Shown: positions 38,723 to 49,707, counted from the stretch's first letter. The stretch: 64,000 nt of DNA from Kutzneria chonburiensis (GCF_028622115.1 NZ_CP097263.1:7068001-7132000); one strand, 5' to 3'. Numbers and translations are program-made. The notes: generated by a model not told the origin, from the sequence alone.

Positions 38723-38741
38723 ATTAGGAAACTTTCCTAAT
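38723..38741. promoter_or_regulatory. Perfect 19-nt palindromic operator upstream of the CapA-like gene
   Basis: ATTAGGAAACTTTCCTAAT is a perfect inverted repeat around the central C at 38732, 16 nt before the CapA-like start and just behind gadB. It stands out as AT-rich in GC-rich DNA. A degenerate copy precedes the exo-glucosaminidase gene at 24113-24129. The form AGGAAA-n-TTTCCT resembles ROK-repressor sites (recollection). Confidence 0.65.
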
Positions 38742-38764
38742 AGTGAGAGAGGTTCACGTACGTG

Positions 38765-40156
38765 TCAATGGTGTTGGCCGTGCTCGAAGCCGGCCGCCTC
38801 CGAGCCGCGGATCGGCTTGTCCTGTCGCTCCAGCGTCGGCAGAGCCCGCCTCAGGTCGTCCAGCAGCAGCTCGGCCAGATCGCGCCCGAAGCCGTTGCGC
38901 ACCACGATGCGCAGCGCCGCCAGGTCGGTCCGGTCGTCCGGGAAGGTGTACGCCGGCACCAGCCAGCCGGCCTGCCGCAGCGCCGCCGACACGTCGAACA
39001 CCGAGTAGCGGGTGACCTCGTCGGACAGCGTGAACGCGAACACCGGCAGCTGGCTGCCGTCGGTCAGCAGCTGGAACGGCCCCAGCTTGCCGATCTCGCC
39101 GGCCAGCCAGGTCGCCACCTCCCGGCAGGACAGCTGAACCCGGCGGTAGCCGTCGAAGCCCAGCCGCAGGAAGTTGTAGTACTGGGCGATCACCTGCGAG
39201 CCCGGGCGGGAGAAGTTCAGCGCGAAGGTCGGCATGTCGCCGCCGAGGTAGTTGACCCGGAAGACCAGATCCTCGGGCAGCGCGTCGGAGTCCCGCCAGA
39301 GCGCCCAGCCGACGCCCGGGTAGACCAGGCCGTACTTGTGGCCGGAGGTGTTGATCGAGGCCACCCGGGGCAGCCGGAAATCCCATTCCAGGTCGGGGTC
39401 GCAGAACGGGGCGATCATCGCGCCGGAGGCGCCGTCCACGTGCACCGGGATGTCGTGGCCGGTGCGCTGCTGGAACTCGTCCAGCGCGGCGCAGATCTCG
39501 GCCACCGGCTCGTACGAGCCGTCGAAAGTGGACCCGAGGATGGCGACGACGCCGATCGTGTTCTCGTCGCAGCGGGCCACCGCCTCGGCCGCGTTGAGGG
39601 TGAACCGGTCGCCCGCCATCGGCACCAGCCGGGCTTCGACGTCCCAGTAGTTGGCGAACTTCTCCCAGCAGATCTGGACGTTGATGCCCATCACGATGTT
39701 CGGCCGGTCGGTCGGCTTCCCGTCGGCCCGCCGCTTGTGCTGCCAGCGGCGCTTGAGGGCCAGGCCGGCCAGCATGCAGGCCTCGCTGGAGCCGGTGGTC
39801 GAGCAGCCGATCGCCCGGGCCGGATCCTCGGCGTGCCAGAGCGCGGCCAGCATGCGCACGCAGCGGGACTCCAGATCGGCGGTGCGCGGGTACTCGTCCT
39901 TGTCGATCATGTTCTTGTCGAAGGTCTCGGACATCAGCCGCGTCGCCTGCGGCTCCATCCAGGTCGACACGAAGGTGGCCAGGTTGAGCCGGGCGTTGCC
40001 GTCGAGCATCAGCTCGTCGTGCACCACCTGGTAGGCCAGGTCCGGGTCGATGCCCTCGGCCGGCAGCACGTCGCGCGCGATGCTCATCGGCTCGCGGGTG
40101 AAGACGGGATTGACCGATACGTCGGTGTGCCGGTCGCCCGGATGCCTGAGACCCAT
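38765..40156 (-). CDS. gadB: Glutamate decarboxylase
   Basis: 463 aa PLP enzyme converting glutamate to GABA with proton consumption. VSVNPVFTREP at the N-terminus, GCSTTGSSEACMLAGLALKR, HVDGASGAMIAPF and the PLP-lysine segment SINTSGHKYGLVYPGVGW (Lys about residue 273) are all typical. The ATG at 40156 is preferred; a TTG three codons upstream is possible. No glutamate/GABA antiporter gene is adjacent, so the acid-resistance pairing of enteric bacteria is not evident. The CapA-like gene follows on the same strand after 57 nt. Confidence 0.94.
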   Translation of the reverse strand: MGLRHPGDRHTDVSVNPVFTREPMSIARDVLPAEGIDPDLAYQVVHDELMLDGNARLNLATFVSTWMEPQATRLMSETFDKNMIDKDEYPRTADLESRCVRMLAALWHAEDPARAIGCSTTGSSEACMLAGLALKRRWQHKRRADGKPTDRPNIVMGINVQICWEKFANYWDVEARLVPMAGDRFTLNAAEAVARCDENTIGVVAILGSTFDGSYEPVAEICAALDEFQQRTGHDIPVHVDGASGAMIAPFCDPDLEWDFRLPRVASINTSGHKYGLVYPGVGWALWRDSDALPEDLVFRVNYLGGDMPTFALNFSRPGSQVIAQYYNFLRLGFDGYRRVQLSCREVATWLAGEIGKLGPFQLLTDGSQLPVFAFTLSDEVTRYSVFDVSAALRQAGWLVPAYTFPDDRTDLAALRIVVRNGFGRDLAELLLDDLRRALPTLERQDKPIRGSEAAGFEHGQHH

Positions 40157-40264
40157 ACCCGCCAACGCTAGTCCCGGACACGCGGGCCCGCCCAGCGCGA
40201 GAAACTACGCCGATCGGTCTACTGTGATAGTCCGTTCGGTCCCCAGCGGGGAAGGAATTCGCCC

Positions 40265-41074
40265 ATGGAGTCGAAGACGCGAACAGCAGTGCGGGCGGCG
40301 CTGGCCGGTGTGCTCCTCACGGCGGCGCTGGCTGCCCCGACGCCCGCGTCCGCGCAGCCGCTGGCCCACCCGCAGGACGACTACGCCGGGTCGCAGATCG
40401 CCGCGCACGAGGGCCATGGCGGCGGACCGCTGCTCACGGTGAAGGCCAACGACGACGCGCTGGGTCTGGACGTGTCCAGCCACCAGGGCAATGTGGACTG
40501 GGCCGCGGTCGCCAGCAACGGCGGCAAGTTCTCGTACTCCAAGGCAACCGAGGGCATCTCCTACACCAACCCGTTCTTCGCCCAGCAGTACAACGGGTCC
40601 TTCGCCGCCGGGCTGACCCATGGGGCGTACCACTTCGCGCTGCCGGACGTGTCCGACGGGCCGACCCAGGCGAACTACTTCGTCGACCACGGCGGCGGCT
40701 GGTCCCGTGACGGCCGCACGCTGCCGCCGGCCCTCGACATCGAGTACAACCCTTACGGCGACACGTGTTACAAGCTCACCGCCGACCAGATGGTGGCGTG
40801 GATGCGGGGCTTCACCGACCAGGTGCAGAAGCGCACCGGCCGGGTGCCGGCGATCTACACCAGCTACACCTGGTGGGTGAAGTGCACCGGCAACAACGCC
40901 GGTTTCTGGGGCAATCCGCTGTGGATCCCGCGCTACGGCACCGATGTCGGCACGCTGCCGGCCGGCTGGAGGACCCAGGCGATCTGGCAGTTCGCCGACA
41001 AGGGCGTGTTCCCCGGCGACCAGAACCGGCTCAACGGCAACACGGATGGTCTGCGCGCCCTCGCGCTGGGTTGA
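40265..41074 (+). CDS. Secreted GH25 lysozyme (N-acetylmuramidase)
   Basis: 269 aa. Signal peptide with likely AxA cleavage (TPASAQP, about residue 31), a short N-terminal segment with GSQIAAHEGHGG, then the GH25 catalytic domain: GLDVSSHQGNVDW, YSKATEGISYTN, HGAYHFALP and the catalytic pair in ALDIEYNPYG. The domain ends with QAIWQFADKGVFPGDQNRLNG. It hydrolyses peptidoglycan between N-acetylmuramate and N-acetylglucosamine. No binding module is present. The next gene is a paralogue, about 250 nt downstream. Confidence 0.93.
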   Translation: MESKTRTAVRAALAGVLLTAALAAPTPASAQPLAHPQDDYAGSQIAAHEGHGGGPLLTVKANDDALGLDVSSHQGNVDWAAVASNGGKFSYSKATEGISYTNPFFAQQYNGSFAAGLTHGAYHFALPDVSDGPTQANYFVDHGGGWSRDGRTLPPALDIEYNPYGDTCYKLTADQMVAWMRGFTDQVQKRTGRVPAIYTSYTWWVKCTGNNAGFWGNPLWIPRYGTDVGTLPAGWRTQAIWQFADKGVFPGDQNRLNGNTDGLRALALG

Positions 41075-41238
41075 ACTTTTCGTTACCGATTCACCAGACG
41101 TGTGGTCACAGGGTTGACAGGTAGCGCAGACTAGCGATTGGCGGCGAACCCGAGAACGCTGTCAGGCCAAGAGAGTTCACCCCTACGACGTAATACCGCT
41201 AGTCCGTATAAGTGAGAAAATCACCGTCAATCTGGCTC

Positions 41239-41285
41239 AAGTGTGAATCGTCGTTCACACTTCACGCAACGTGGAAGTTCCACGT
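41239..41285 (+). promoter_or_regulatory. Two perfect inverted repeats in the promoter region of the second GH25 gene
   Basis: AAGTGTGAA (41239-41247) and TTCACACTT (41254-41262) form a dyad with a 6-nt spacer; ACGTGGAA-G-TTCCACGT (41269-41285) is a second perfect palindrome. Both lie 38-84 nt before the ATG at 41323 in a 248-nt gap (41075-41322). A TTGACA hexamer at 41114-41119 could be a -35 element. The rest of the gap shows no gene. Confidence 0.55.
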
Positions 41286-41322
41286 GATCCGCTTCCCTGC
41301 GAGCAGATCGAGAGGTTCCACC

Positions 41323-42189
41323 ATGAACACTCGGTTACTCCCGGCGGGCCGCGGCCGCCGGTTGTCCGCGGTCATCGCCGCCGTCCTCCTGTCCGTCTCG
41401 TTCGGCGCCACCACCCCTGCCGGCGCCGCCACAACGTCCACCTGCGGCGGGAATCCACCCGATTCCGTGCAGGACGCACAGCACAACCACACCATGGGCT
41501 CCCAGGTCGCGCGCCACCTCGGACACCGCTGCGCGCCCAAGCCCACCTCGTTCGGTCCGCTCGCCGCCGTGTACGGCATGGACGTGAGCTCCTATCAGGG
41601 CAACGTCGACTGGGGCGGCGCGTGGAACAACGGCGGCCGCTTCGCGTACATCAAGGCGACCGAGGGCACCTACTACCAGAACGGCTACTTCGCCCAGCAG
41701 TACAACGGTTCCTACAACGTCGGCATGATCCGCGGCGCCTACCACTTCGCCACGCCCAACACCACCAGCGGCGGCACGCAGGCCAACTACTTCGTCGACC
41801 ACGGCGGCGGCTGGTCCCGTGACGGCAAGACCCTGCCCGGCGCGCTCGACATCGAGTGGAACCCCAGCGGCGCCGAGTGTTACGGCCTGTCCCAGACCGG
41901 CATGGTGCAGTGGGTCCTCGACTTCAGCGACACCTACCACGCCCGCACCGGTGTCTGGCCCGTCATCTACACCGCGCAGCAGTGGTGGCAGGACTGCACC
42001 GGCAACCGCGGCGACTTCACCTCGACCAACCCGCTCTGGGTCGCCCGCTACGCCGCCGGCCCCGGCGTGCTGCCCTACGCCTGGACCGTCTACACCTTCT
42101 GGCAGTACGCCGACTCCGGCACCTTCCCCGGTGACCAGGACGAGTTCAACGGCAGCTACGACCGCCTACAGGCCATAGCCAACGGCTAA
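41323..42189 (+). CDS. Secreted GH25 lysozyme, paralogue of the preceding gene
   Basis: 288 aa from the ATG at 41323, with AGAGG 7 nt upstream. Signal peptide LSAVIAAVLLSVSFGATTPAGA, then a Cys-containing N-terminal segment that repeats the GSQ(I/V)A-x-H-x-GH motif of its neighbour (MGSQVARHLGHRC), then the GH25 domain: YGMDVSSYQGNVDW, YIKATEGTYYQN, RGAYHFATP and the catalytic ALDIEWNPSG. Two pairs of cysteines (ECYG, DCTG) may form disulphides. Codon 5 is the rare leucine codon TTA (41335-41337), so a bldA-like tRNA may limit its translation. Confidence 0.93.
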   Translation: MNTRLLPAGRGRRLSAVIAAVLLSVSFGATTPAGAATTSTCGGNPPDSVQDAQHNHTMGSQVARHLGHRCAPKPTSFGPLAAVYGMDVSSYQGNVDWGGAWNNGGRFAYIKATEGTYYQNGYFAQQYNGSYNVGMIRGAYHFATPNTTSGGTQANYFVDHGGGWSRDGKTLPGALDIEWNPSGAECYGLSQTGMVQWVLDFSDTYHARTGVWPVIYTAQQWWQDCTGNRGDFTSTNPLWVARYAAGPGVLPYAWTVYTFWQYADSGTFPGDQDEFNGSYDRLQAIANG

Positions 42190-42205
42190 AACGCCGTTCC
42201 CCGAA

Positions 42206-42242
42206 CCCCGGTGGCGTCAGAACCCCTCTGGCGCCACCGGGG
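42206..42242. terminator. Bidirectional hairpin between GH25 and agmatinase-family genes
   Basis: CCCCGGTGGCG (42206-42216) pairs perfectly with CGCCACCGGGG (42232-42242) across a 15-nt loop, between two convergent genes. Confidence 0.75.
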
Positions 42243-42247
42243 GACTT

Positions 42248-43258
42248 TCAACGCCCGTCCAACAGTGGCTGGGCCGGGTTCCAGGTGGTGCCGGTGGCGG
42301 CGTCCTTGCGGCGGCGGGCGATGCCGGAAAGTGCTTCCAGGACAACGCGATTGCCCAGGGCGGCGGTGATCTCGGCGTGGTCGTACGGGGGCGAGACCTC
42401 GACAACCTCAACGCCGACAACGGGAAGCTCGTAGCAGATGCGGCGGACGGCGTCGAGGAGCTGGCGGGCGGAGAGGCCGCCGGGCTCGGGGGTGCCGGTG
42501 CCGGGGGCATGGCCGGGATCGCAGACGTCGACGTCGACGGAGAGGTAGACGCCGTCGCAGTCGTCCACCGCGATGGTGAAGGCCTCGGAGAGGCAGGGGT
42601 CGAAGCCACGGGTGACGATCTCGGTCATCTCGTACGACCGCATGTGCTGGGCGGCCATCCAGTCCAGGGTTTCCGGCTCGGGCCAATAGCCGCGCAGCCC
42701 GAGCTGGAGGAAGCGGTCGCCGCGTATGGCGCCGCACTCGAGCAGACGGCGCATGGGCTGGCCATGGCCGTAGAGGTGGCCGAACTCGATGTTGCCGGTG
42801 TCGGCATGGGCGTCGAAATGGATCATGGAGATGCGGCCGAAGCCGAAATGCCGGGCCACGCCACGGGCATCCGGCAGGGCGATGCTGTGGTCGCCGCCCA
42901 GGACGATGGGGATGGCGCCGGACGCGGTGATGGTGTGCACGGCTGCCTCGATGGCGGCGTGACTGCCCATCTCGTCGCCGGCGTACATCTCGACATCACC
43001 GGCATCGAGCACCCGCAGGTCCTTCAAGGCATCCACGCGCAGCGCCAGGCTGGGCCGGGAACCGTTGTGCCCCAGGTAATCCGTGGTGCGAATGGCCTGC
43101 GGCCCGAAACGGGTGCCGGGCCGGTGCGACGTGCCGCCGTCGTAGGGCGCCCCCACGACGACGACATCGGCCTCCGCGAAGGAGGCCGGCTCGGCGAGAT
43201 CACAGGGATCAACGCCGAGGAACGTCACATCCGGCCCGTACATCGCCCCGTATCGCAT
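42248..43258 (-). CDS. speB: Agmatinase-family ureohydrolase
   Basis: 336 aa. The Mn-binding motifs GGDHS, HFDAHADTG and SVDVDVCDPGHAPG are complete, and SHRPGTRFGPQAIR is typical of agmatinases. It should hydrolyse agmatine or another guanidino compound (guanidinobutyrate, guanidinopropionate) to urea; sequence alone does not decide the substrate. There is no arginine decarboxylase in the window. It follows purL by 15 nt on the same strand and may be the last gene of that operon. Confidence 0.85.
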   Translation of the reverse strand: MRYGAMYGPDVTFLGVDPCDLAEPASFAEADVVVVGAPYDGGTSHRPGTRFGPQAIRTTDYLGHNGSRPSLALRVDALKDLRVLDAGDVEMYAGDEMGSHAAIEAAVHTITASGAIPIVLGGDHSIALPDARGVARHFGFGRISMIHFDAHADTGNIEFGHLYGHGQPMRRLLECGAIRGDRFLQLGLRGYWPEPETLDWMAAQHMRSYEMTEIVTRGFDPCLSEAFTIAVDDCDGVYLSVDVDVCDPGHAPGTGTPEPGGLSARQLLDAVRRICYELPVVGVEVVEVSPPYDHAEITAALGNRVVLEALSGIARRRKDAATGTTWNPAQPLLDGR

Positions 43259-43273
43259 GGGGCTGAACGTAAA

Positions 43274-45561
<2,288 letters not shown>

Positions 45562-45565
<4 letters not shown>

Positions 45566-46239
45566 GCCGCCACCAAAGTGTCGAGTGCGGACAGGAACAG
45601 GCCGAGGCCGTCGTCGGACGGGCCGGTCAGCGCGTCGATCGCGTGCTCGGGGTGCGGCATCAGGCCGACCACGCGCCCGTTGGCGCTGGTGATGCCGGCG
45701 ATGTCGTTCAGGGCGCCGTTGGGGTTGCCGCCGACGTAGCGGAACGCCACCCGGCCCTCGCCCTCCAGCTCGTCAAGGACGTGCTGGTCGGCCACGTAGC
45801 AGCCCTCGCCCGACTTGAGCGGGATGAGGATCTCCGCGCCCTGGTCGAACCGCGAGGTCCAGGCCGAGCTGGTGTTCTCCACCTTCAGCCACTGGTCGCG
45901 GCAGACGAAGTGCAGGCCCTTGTTGCGGATCAGCACGCCGGGCAGCAGGCCGGCCTCGCACAGGATCTGGAAGCCGTTGCAGATGCCCAGCACCGGCAGG
46001 CCCTTCTTGGCCGCCTCGACGACCTCGGTCATCACCGGCGCGAACCGGGCGATGGCCCCGGCGCGCAGGTAGTCGCCGTAGGAGAAGCCGCCCGGCACGA
46101 CCACCGCGTCGACGCCCTTGAGGTCGGCGTCGGCGTGCCACAGGGGCACCGACTGCGCGCCTGAGCGGTCGACCGCCCGGGCCGCGTCCTGGTCGTCCAG
46201 GGTGCCGGGGAAGGTGATGACCCCGATGCGCGCCGTCAC
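45562..46239 (-). CDS. purQ: Phosphoribosylformylglycinamidine synthase glutaminase subunit PurQ
   Basis: 225 aa class I glutamine amidotransferase. [18 protein letters not shown], the nucleophile cysteine in [11 protein letters not shown] and the C-terminal GLMPHPEHA with His/Glu of the triad are present. It supplies ammonia to PurL. Overlaps purS and purL by 4 nt each. Confidence 0.96.
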
Positions 46240-46475
46240 GACTCCACCCGCCGCACGACCCAGTCCTCGACGACCGGGTTGGCGAGGAAGGTCTCGGCGA
46301 TCTTGGCGAGGGTGGCGTCGTCGACCGAGTCGTCGACGTCCAGTTCGAAGTGCTTGCCTTGGCGGACGCTGCCGATGCCATCGAATCCGAGACGGGGCAG
46401 CGCATTGGCCACCGCCTGACCCTGCGGGTCGAGGATTTCGGGCTTGGGCATGACGTCGACGACGACTCGGGCCAC
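46236..46475 (-). CDS. purS: Phosphoribosylformylglycinamidine synthase subunit PurS
   Basis: 79 aa. [20 protein letters not shown] followed by [18 protein letters not shown] is the standard PurS sequence; it bridges PurL and PurQ. The GTG at 46475 has GGGAG 8 nt upstream and is preferred to longer frames that would read non-conserved sequence. First gene of purS-purQ-purL. Confidence 0.94.
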   Translation of the reverse strand: MARVVVDVMPKPEILDPQGQAVANALPRLGFDGIGSVRQGKHFELDVDDSVDDATLAKIAETFLANPVVEDWVVRRVES

Positions 46476-46646
46476 TGAGGATGCTCCCGGTGTGGAAGGG
46501 TCGCGGTACCGGCAGAGCCTACCTGACCTGGGTGAAGTCGATGGACACCCGCCGAACGCCCGGTTAACGTGATCATTCGCCGAGGCCCCGTAGGCCGAGG
46601 AAGTGAGCCCAGCCAACGTCCGGACGGTCGACGGCTGGGCTTTGCG

Positions 46647-47189
46647 CTATGTGGAGCCGGTGACCTCGACGGTCCTGCCGACCAGCGGAGCGGCTCGGCG
46701 AAACCAGTCACCCCCGGCCCCAAAACACCAGGCCACAGCGTCGGCCACCCACAGGAGCTGCTCCCGACCCCCGCTCAGGTGCTCATACGTGAGGTTCGAC
46801 TCACTTGGCCGCTTGCCGAGGGTGTCGCGGATCGTGCGCACGTCATGAATGTCCCGGTCGGCCCGGCTGTCCAGCACAAGCCGGCCCGCGCGCAGATCGA
46901 GCAGGTCATCGGTGAGCCGCGACAGGCACGCCTGGCGTGCCTTCTCGTCGGCGCGGCCGCACGGGCTCAGGTACACATGCGCTTGCGCGCCAGCCTCGAC
47001 CAGCGCGGAGATGATCAGCCTGCGGCGTTGCGGGGTCTCCTTCTTGAAATGCAGTTCCCGCTGACCGGCGAACAGCAATCCGGACAGCAGCTTGCGGAGC
47101 CTTTTGAGATCTCGGGGATCGACCAGGGCCGCGACCACCAGATAGATGTCGCCGCGGCGGGACTGGTCGACGAAGGCGTGCACACTCAC
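46647..47189 (-). CDS. DUF3800-like protein with altered active-site motif
   Basis: 180 aa. The N-terminal MSVHAFVDQSRRGDIYLVVA resembles the DUF3800 start, where the consensus is D-E-S; here the Glu is Gln. A basic helix (RDLKRLRKLLSGLL), LHFKKE and the C-terminal LLWVADAVAWCFGAGGDW follow the same family layout, which has an RNase H-like fold. Family members are predicted nucleases or toxin-related proteins of unknown substrate. It stands upstream of purS on the same strand, 171 nt away. Confidence 0.65.
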   Translation of the reverse strand: MSVHAFVDQSRRGDIYLVVAALVDPRDLKRLRKLLSGLLFAGQRELHFKKETPQRRRLIISALVEAGAQAHVYLSPCGRADEKARQACLSRLTDDLLDLRAGRLVLDSRADRDIHDVRTIRDTLGKRPSESNLTYEHLSGGREQLLWVADAVAWCFGAGGDWFRRAAPLVGRTVEVTGST

Positions 47190-47305
47190 CGATCAGTGAT
47201 CGACTCGTGCCGACTTGAGCTGAATCGATCGACCGGTTAGACCTCGGCGTTCGCCCAGCGCGAGACGGGTGGCGGGGGCGGTGGCGCGGGTCGAGGGTGT
47301 GAGCC

Positions 47306-48283
47306 ATGCGACTACTGGTACTGGGCGGGACGGTGTTCGTCGGCCACGCGGTGGCGGCGGAAGCGCTGCGGCGTGGGCACGAAGTGGTGTGCGCGGCGCG
47401 GGGGACGAGCGGCGGCGTGCCACCGGGGGCGACGCTCGTGCCGGTGGAGCGGGACGCGCCGGACGGCCTGGCCGCGCTGGCCGGGGAGCCGTTCGACGCG
47501 GTGGTGGACGTGGCGAAAATCTCCTATCCGTGGGTACGCGACGCCGTGCGGACGCTCGGGCCGACCGCGCCGCACTGGACATTCGTGTCCACCATCAGCG
47601 TGTACGCCGACCTGACCGAAGTGACCGACCGGCTGCTGGAGCCGTTGCCGGAGGACGGCCGGGACGACCTGTCGAAGTACGGCGGGATCAAGGTGGCCAG
47701 CGAGCAGGAGGTCAGTGAGCACCTCGGTGACCGGGCGTTCATCGTGCGGCCCGGTTTGATCACCGGCCCCGGCGACGGCAGCGACCGCTTCGGCTACTGG
47801 CCGGGCCGGTTCGCCCGCGGCGGCCAGGTGCTGGTGCCGGCCGACGAAGGCGAGCTGAGCCAACACATCGACGTCCGCGACCTGGCCGACTGGATCGTCA
47901 CGGCGAGTGAGAACCGGCTGGTCGGCACGCACGACGCCATCGGACCGTCGCGGCCGCTGGCCGATGTGCTGGACTGGATCAGGGAACTGGTCGCGCCGGC
48001 CGGCACCGAGGTCGTGCTGGCGAGCTCGAAACAGTTGGCGGACAACGACATCCAGCCCTGGTCCGGCCCGCGGTCGCTGCCGCTGTGGCTGCCGGCCGAG
48101 GACGTCGCCTACACGTCCCGTGACACCGCGGGGCCGGTCGCCGCCGGGCTCACGTTCCGGCCGTTCGAGGACCAGGTGCGTGGGGCGCTGGCCACGGAAG
48201 AGAAGCTGGGCCTCGACCGGGAGCGCAAAGCCGGCCTCACGCTCGCGCAGGAACGCGAGGTCCTGGACAAGCTCCAGGCATAG
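47306..48283 (+). CDS. NAD(P)-dependent epimerase/reductase of the extended SDR class
   Basis: 325 aa. The Rossmann motif MRLLVLGGTVFVGHAVAAEA is G-G-T-x-F-V-G, as in atypical SDR proteins; FVSTISVYAD and YGGIKVASE provide a Ser-Tyr-Lys set. The C-terminal part (RPGLITGPGDGSDRFGYW, DVRDLADWIV) resembles actinobacterial nucleotide-sugar or isoflavone-reductase-like enzymes. Substrate unknown. It starts a plus-strand pair with the metallo-hydrolase gene 33 nt downstream. Confidence 0.82.
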   Translation: MRLLVLGGTVFVGHAVAAEALRRGHEVVCAARGTSGGVPPGATLVPVERDAPDGLAALAGEPFDAVVDVAKISYPWVRDAVRTLGPTAPHWTFVSTISVYADLTEVTDRLLEPLPEDGRDDLSKYGGIKVASEQEVSEHLGDRAFIVRPGLITGPGDGSDRFGYWPGRFARGGQVLVPADEGELSQHIDVRDLADWIVTASENRLVGTHDAIGPSRPLADVLDWIRELVAPAGTEVVLASSKQLADNDIQPWSGPRSLPLWLPAEDVAYTSRDTAGPVAAGLTFRPFEDQVRGALATEEKLGLDRERKAGLTLAQEREVLDKLQA

Positions 48284-48316
48284 GGTGGTTGTCGACGCAG
48301 AGCGAAGGAGCCATCC

Positions 48317-48958
48317 ATGCAAATCGTCCACTTCGGACACGCGTGCGTGCTGCTGGACACCGGCTCGGCCCGGCTCTTGATCGACCCGGGCCTGTTCTCC
48401 GCCGGCTTCGAGCAGACCGAGGGCCTGGACGCGGTGCTGATCACCCACCAGCACTTCGACCACCTCGACGAGAAGCGGCTGCCGGCGCTGCTGGCGGCCA
48501 ACCCGGGCGCGAAACTGGTCGTGGATCCGGACTCCGTCGAGACCGTCAAGAAACTGGGCCTTGCGCACACCGTCGCCAACCCCGGCGACAAGCTGACCAT
48601 CGCGGGCGCGACGGTGGACGTGGTCGGCGGCCGGCACGCCGACATCTACGGCGACAAGCCCGGCATCACCAACGTCGGCTACCTGGTCGACGGCGGCGCG
48701 TTCCTGCACCCCGGCGACTCGGTGGCCGACGTGGTCTCCGGCGTCGACGTGCTCGGCCTGCCGGTCTCGGGCCCGTGGCTGAAGCTGTCCGAGGCGATCG
48801 ACTTCGCCAAGGCGGTCGCGCCGCGGGTCGCGGTGCCCATCCACGAGGCGGTGCACAGCGAGATCGGCCTTGGCATCACGATGAACTGGCTCAACATGAC
48901 CAAGCCGGACACCATCGAGATCGTGAAGCTAGCTCACGGCGAGGCGACGAAGGTGTAG
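48317..48958 (+). CDS. MBL-fold metallo-hydrolase (UlaG/UPF0173-like)
   Basis: 213 aa. MQIVHFGHACVLLDTGSARLLIDPG (in parts) and the metal motif ITHQHFDHLD (HxHxDH) define the metallo-beta-lactamase fold; LHPGDS and VPIHEAVHSE supply later ligands. The lineage includes lactonases and phosphodiesterases, with no substrate evident. GAAGGAG precedes the ATG. The last 30 nt overlap the 3' end of the opposing gene. Confidence 0.87.
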   Translation: MQIVHFGHACVLLDTGSARLLIDPGLFSAGFEQTEGLDAVLITHQHFDHLDEKRLPALLAANPGAKLVVDPDSVETVKKLGLAHTVANPGDKLTIAGATVDVVGGRHADIYGDKPGITNVGYLVDGGAFLHPGDSVADVVSGVDVLGLPVSGPWLKLSEAIDFAKAVAPRVAVPIHEAVHSEIGLGITMNWLNMTKPDTIEIVKLAHGEATKV

Positions 48959-49642
48959 TCCCGCATAGGTCATGGGCTCGGCGCGGTGGTGCAGGGCGAT
49001 GTCGATCGCGTCCAGCACCGCCTGCCGGGGCCCGGGCCGGTGCAGATCACCGGCGTCCACCGCGATGCGCACCAGGCCGCCGCGGCGGGCGGTCCGCGCG
49101 ACGCCGAGCACCAGCGCCCAGCACAGCCACTGCTCGCCCCGCTCGGTACGGGCGAGACCGTGCACCCGGCCCGGGATGACCACGCCGTTGTGCAGGTCGC
49201 GCACTGCCGTCACGTCGGCGCAGAGCCGGAAACCGTGACGGCGCAACGCGATCAGCGTGCCGTTGGAGGCCAGCCAGCGCGGCGGCGCGAAGTAGTCGGT
49301 ACGCAGGTCGAGGCGTTCCAACAGGGCTCGGGCCGCGACCAGGCGCAGGTTCGCCTCGTGCGCGGGCAGCGCGGCGAACTCGGCCTGGCGGCGGATCACC
49401 AGCGTCCGCCGGCAGGGGTCGAGGTCGTGGTCGAGGCCGTGCAGCACGACGGCGTCGCCGCCGGCGGCTCGGCCGCGGACCCACCGCAGCGCGGGCGAGT
49501 CCGCCGACTGCCGGTCCACCCGCGGGGCGACCAGCAGCGACAGCGGCACCCCACGGGAATCCATCTCGGCGGCCAATCCGGTGGCCTGCGCGAGCGTCTT
49601 CGCGTTGATGCCGGACAGCGAGACAACCAGCCGGGAGCTCAC
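48929..49642 (-). CDS. DUF2334/polysaccharide deacetylase-like protein
   Basis: 237 aa. RLVVSLSGINAKTLAQATGLAAEM starts the fold; VVLHGLDHDLDP carries a His-x3-Asp pattern and DYFAPPRWLASNGTL resembles the second motif of NodB-type deacetylases, as in DUF2334. No signal peptide is seen. The metal-binding set is incomplete by eye, so activity is uncertain. It converges on and overlaps the metallo-hydrolase gene by 30 nt. Confidence 0.7.
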   Translation of the reverse strand: MSSRLVVSLSGINAKTLAQATGLAAEMDSRGVPLSLLVAPRVDRQSADSPALRWVRGRAAGGDAVVLHGLDHDLDPCRRTLVIRRQAEFAALPAHEANLRLVAARALLERLDLRTDYFAPPRWLASNGTLIALRRHGFRLCADVTAVRDLHNGVVIPGRVHGLARTERGEQWLCWALVLGVARTARRGGLVRIAVDAGDLHRPGPRQAVLDAIDIALHHRAEPMTYAGLHLRRLAVS

Positions 49643-49707
49643 CCGTTAAGTGCGCAGCACCGGCATGGCCCCGGCCTGACGGTGAGGTGTCGCGTCGGCG
49701 AACCCTG

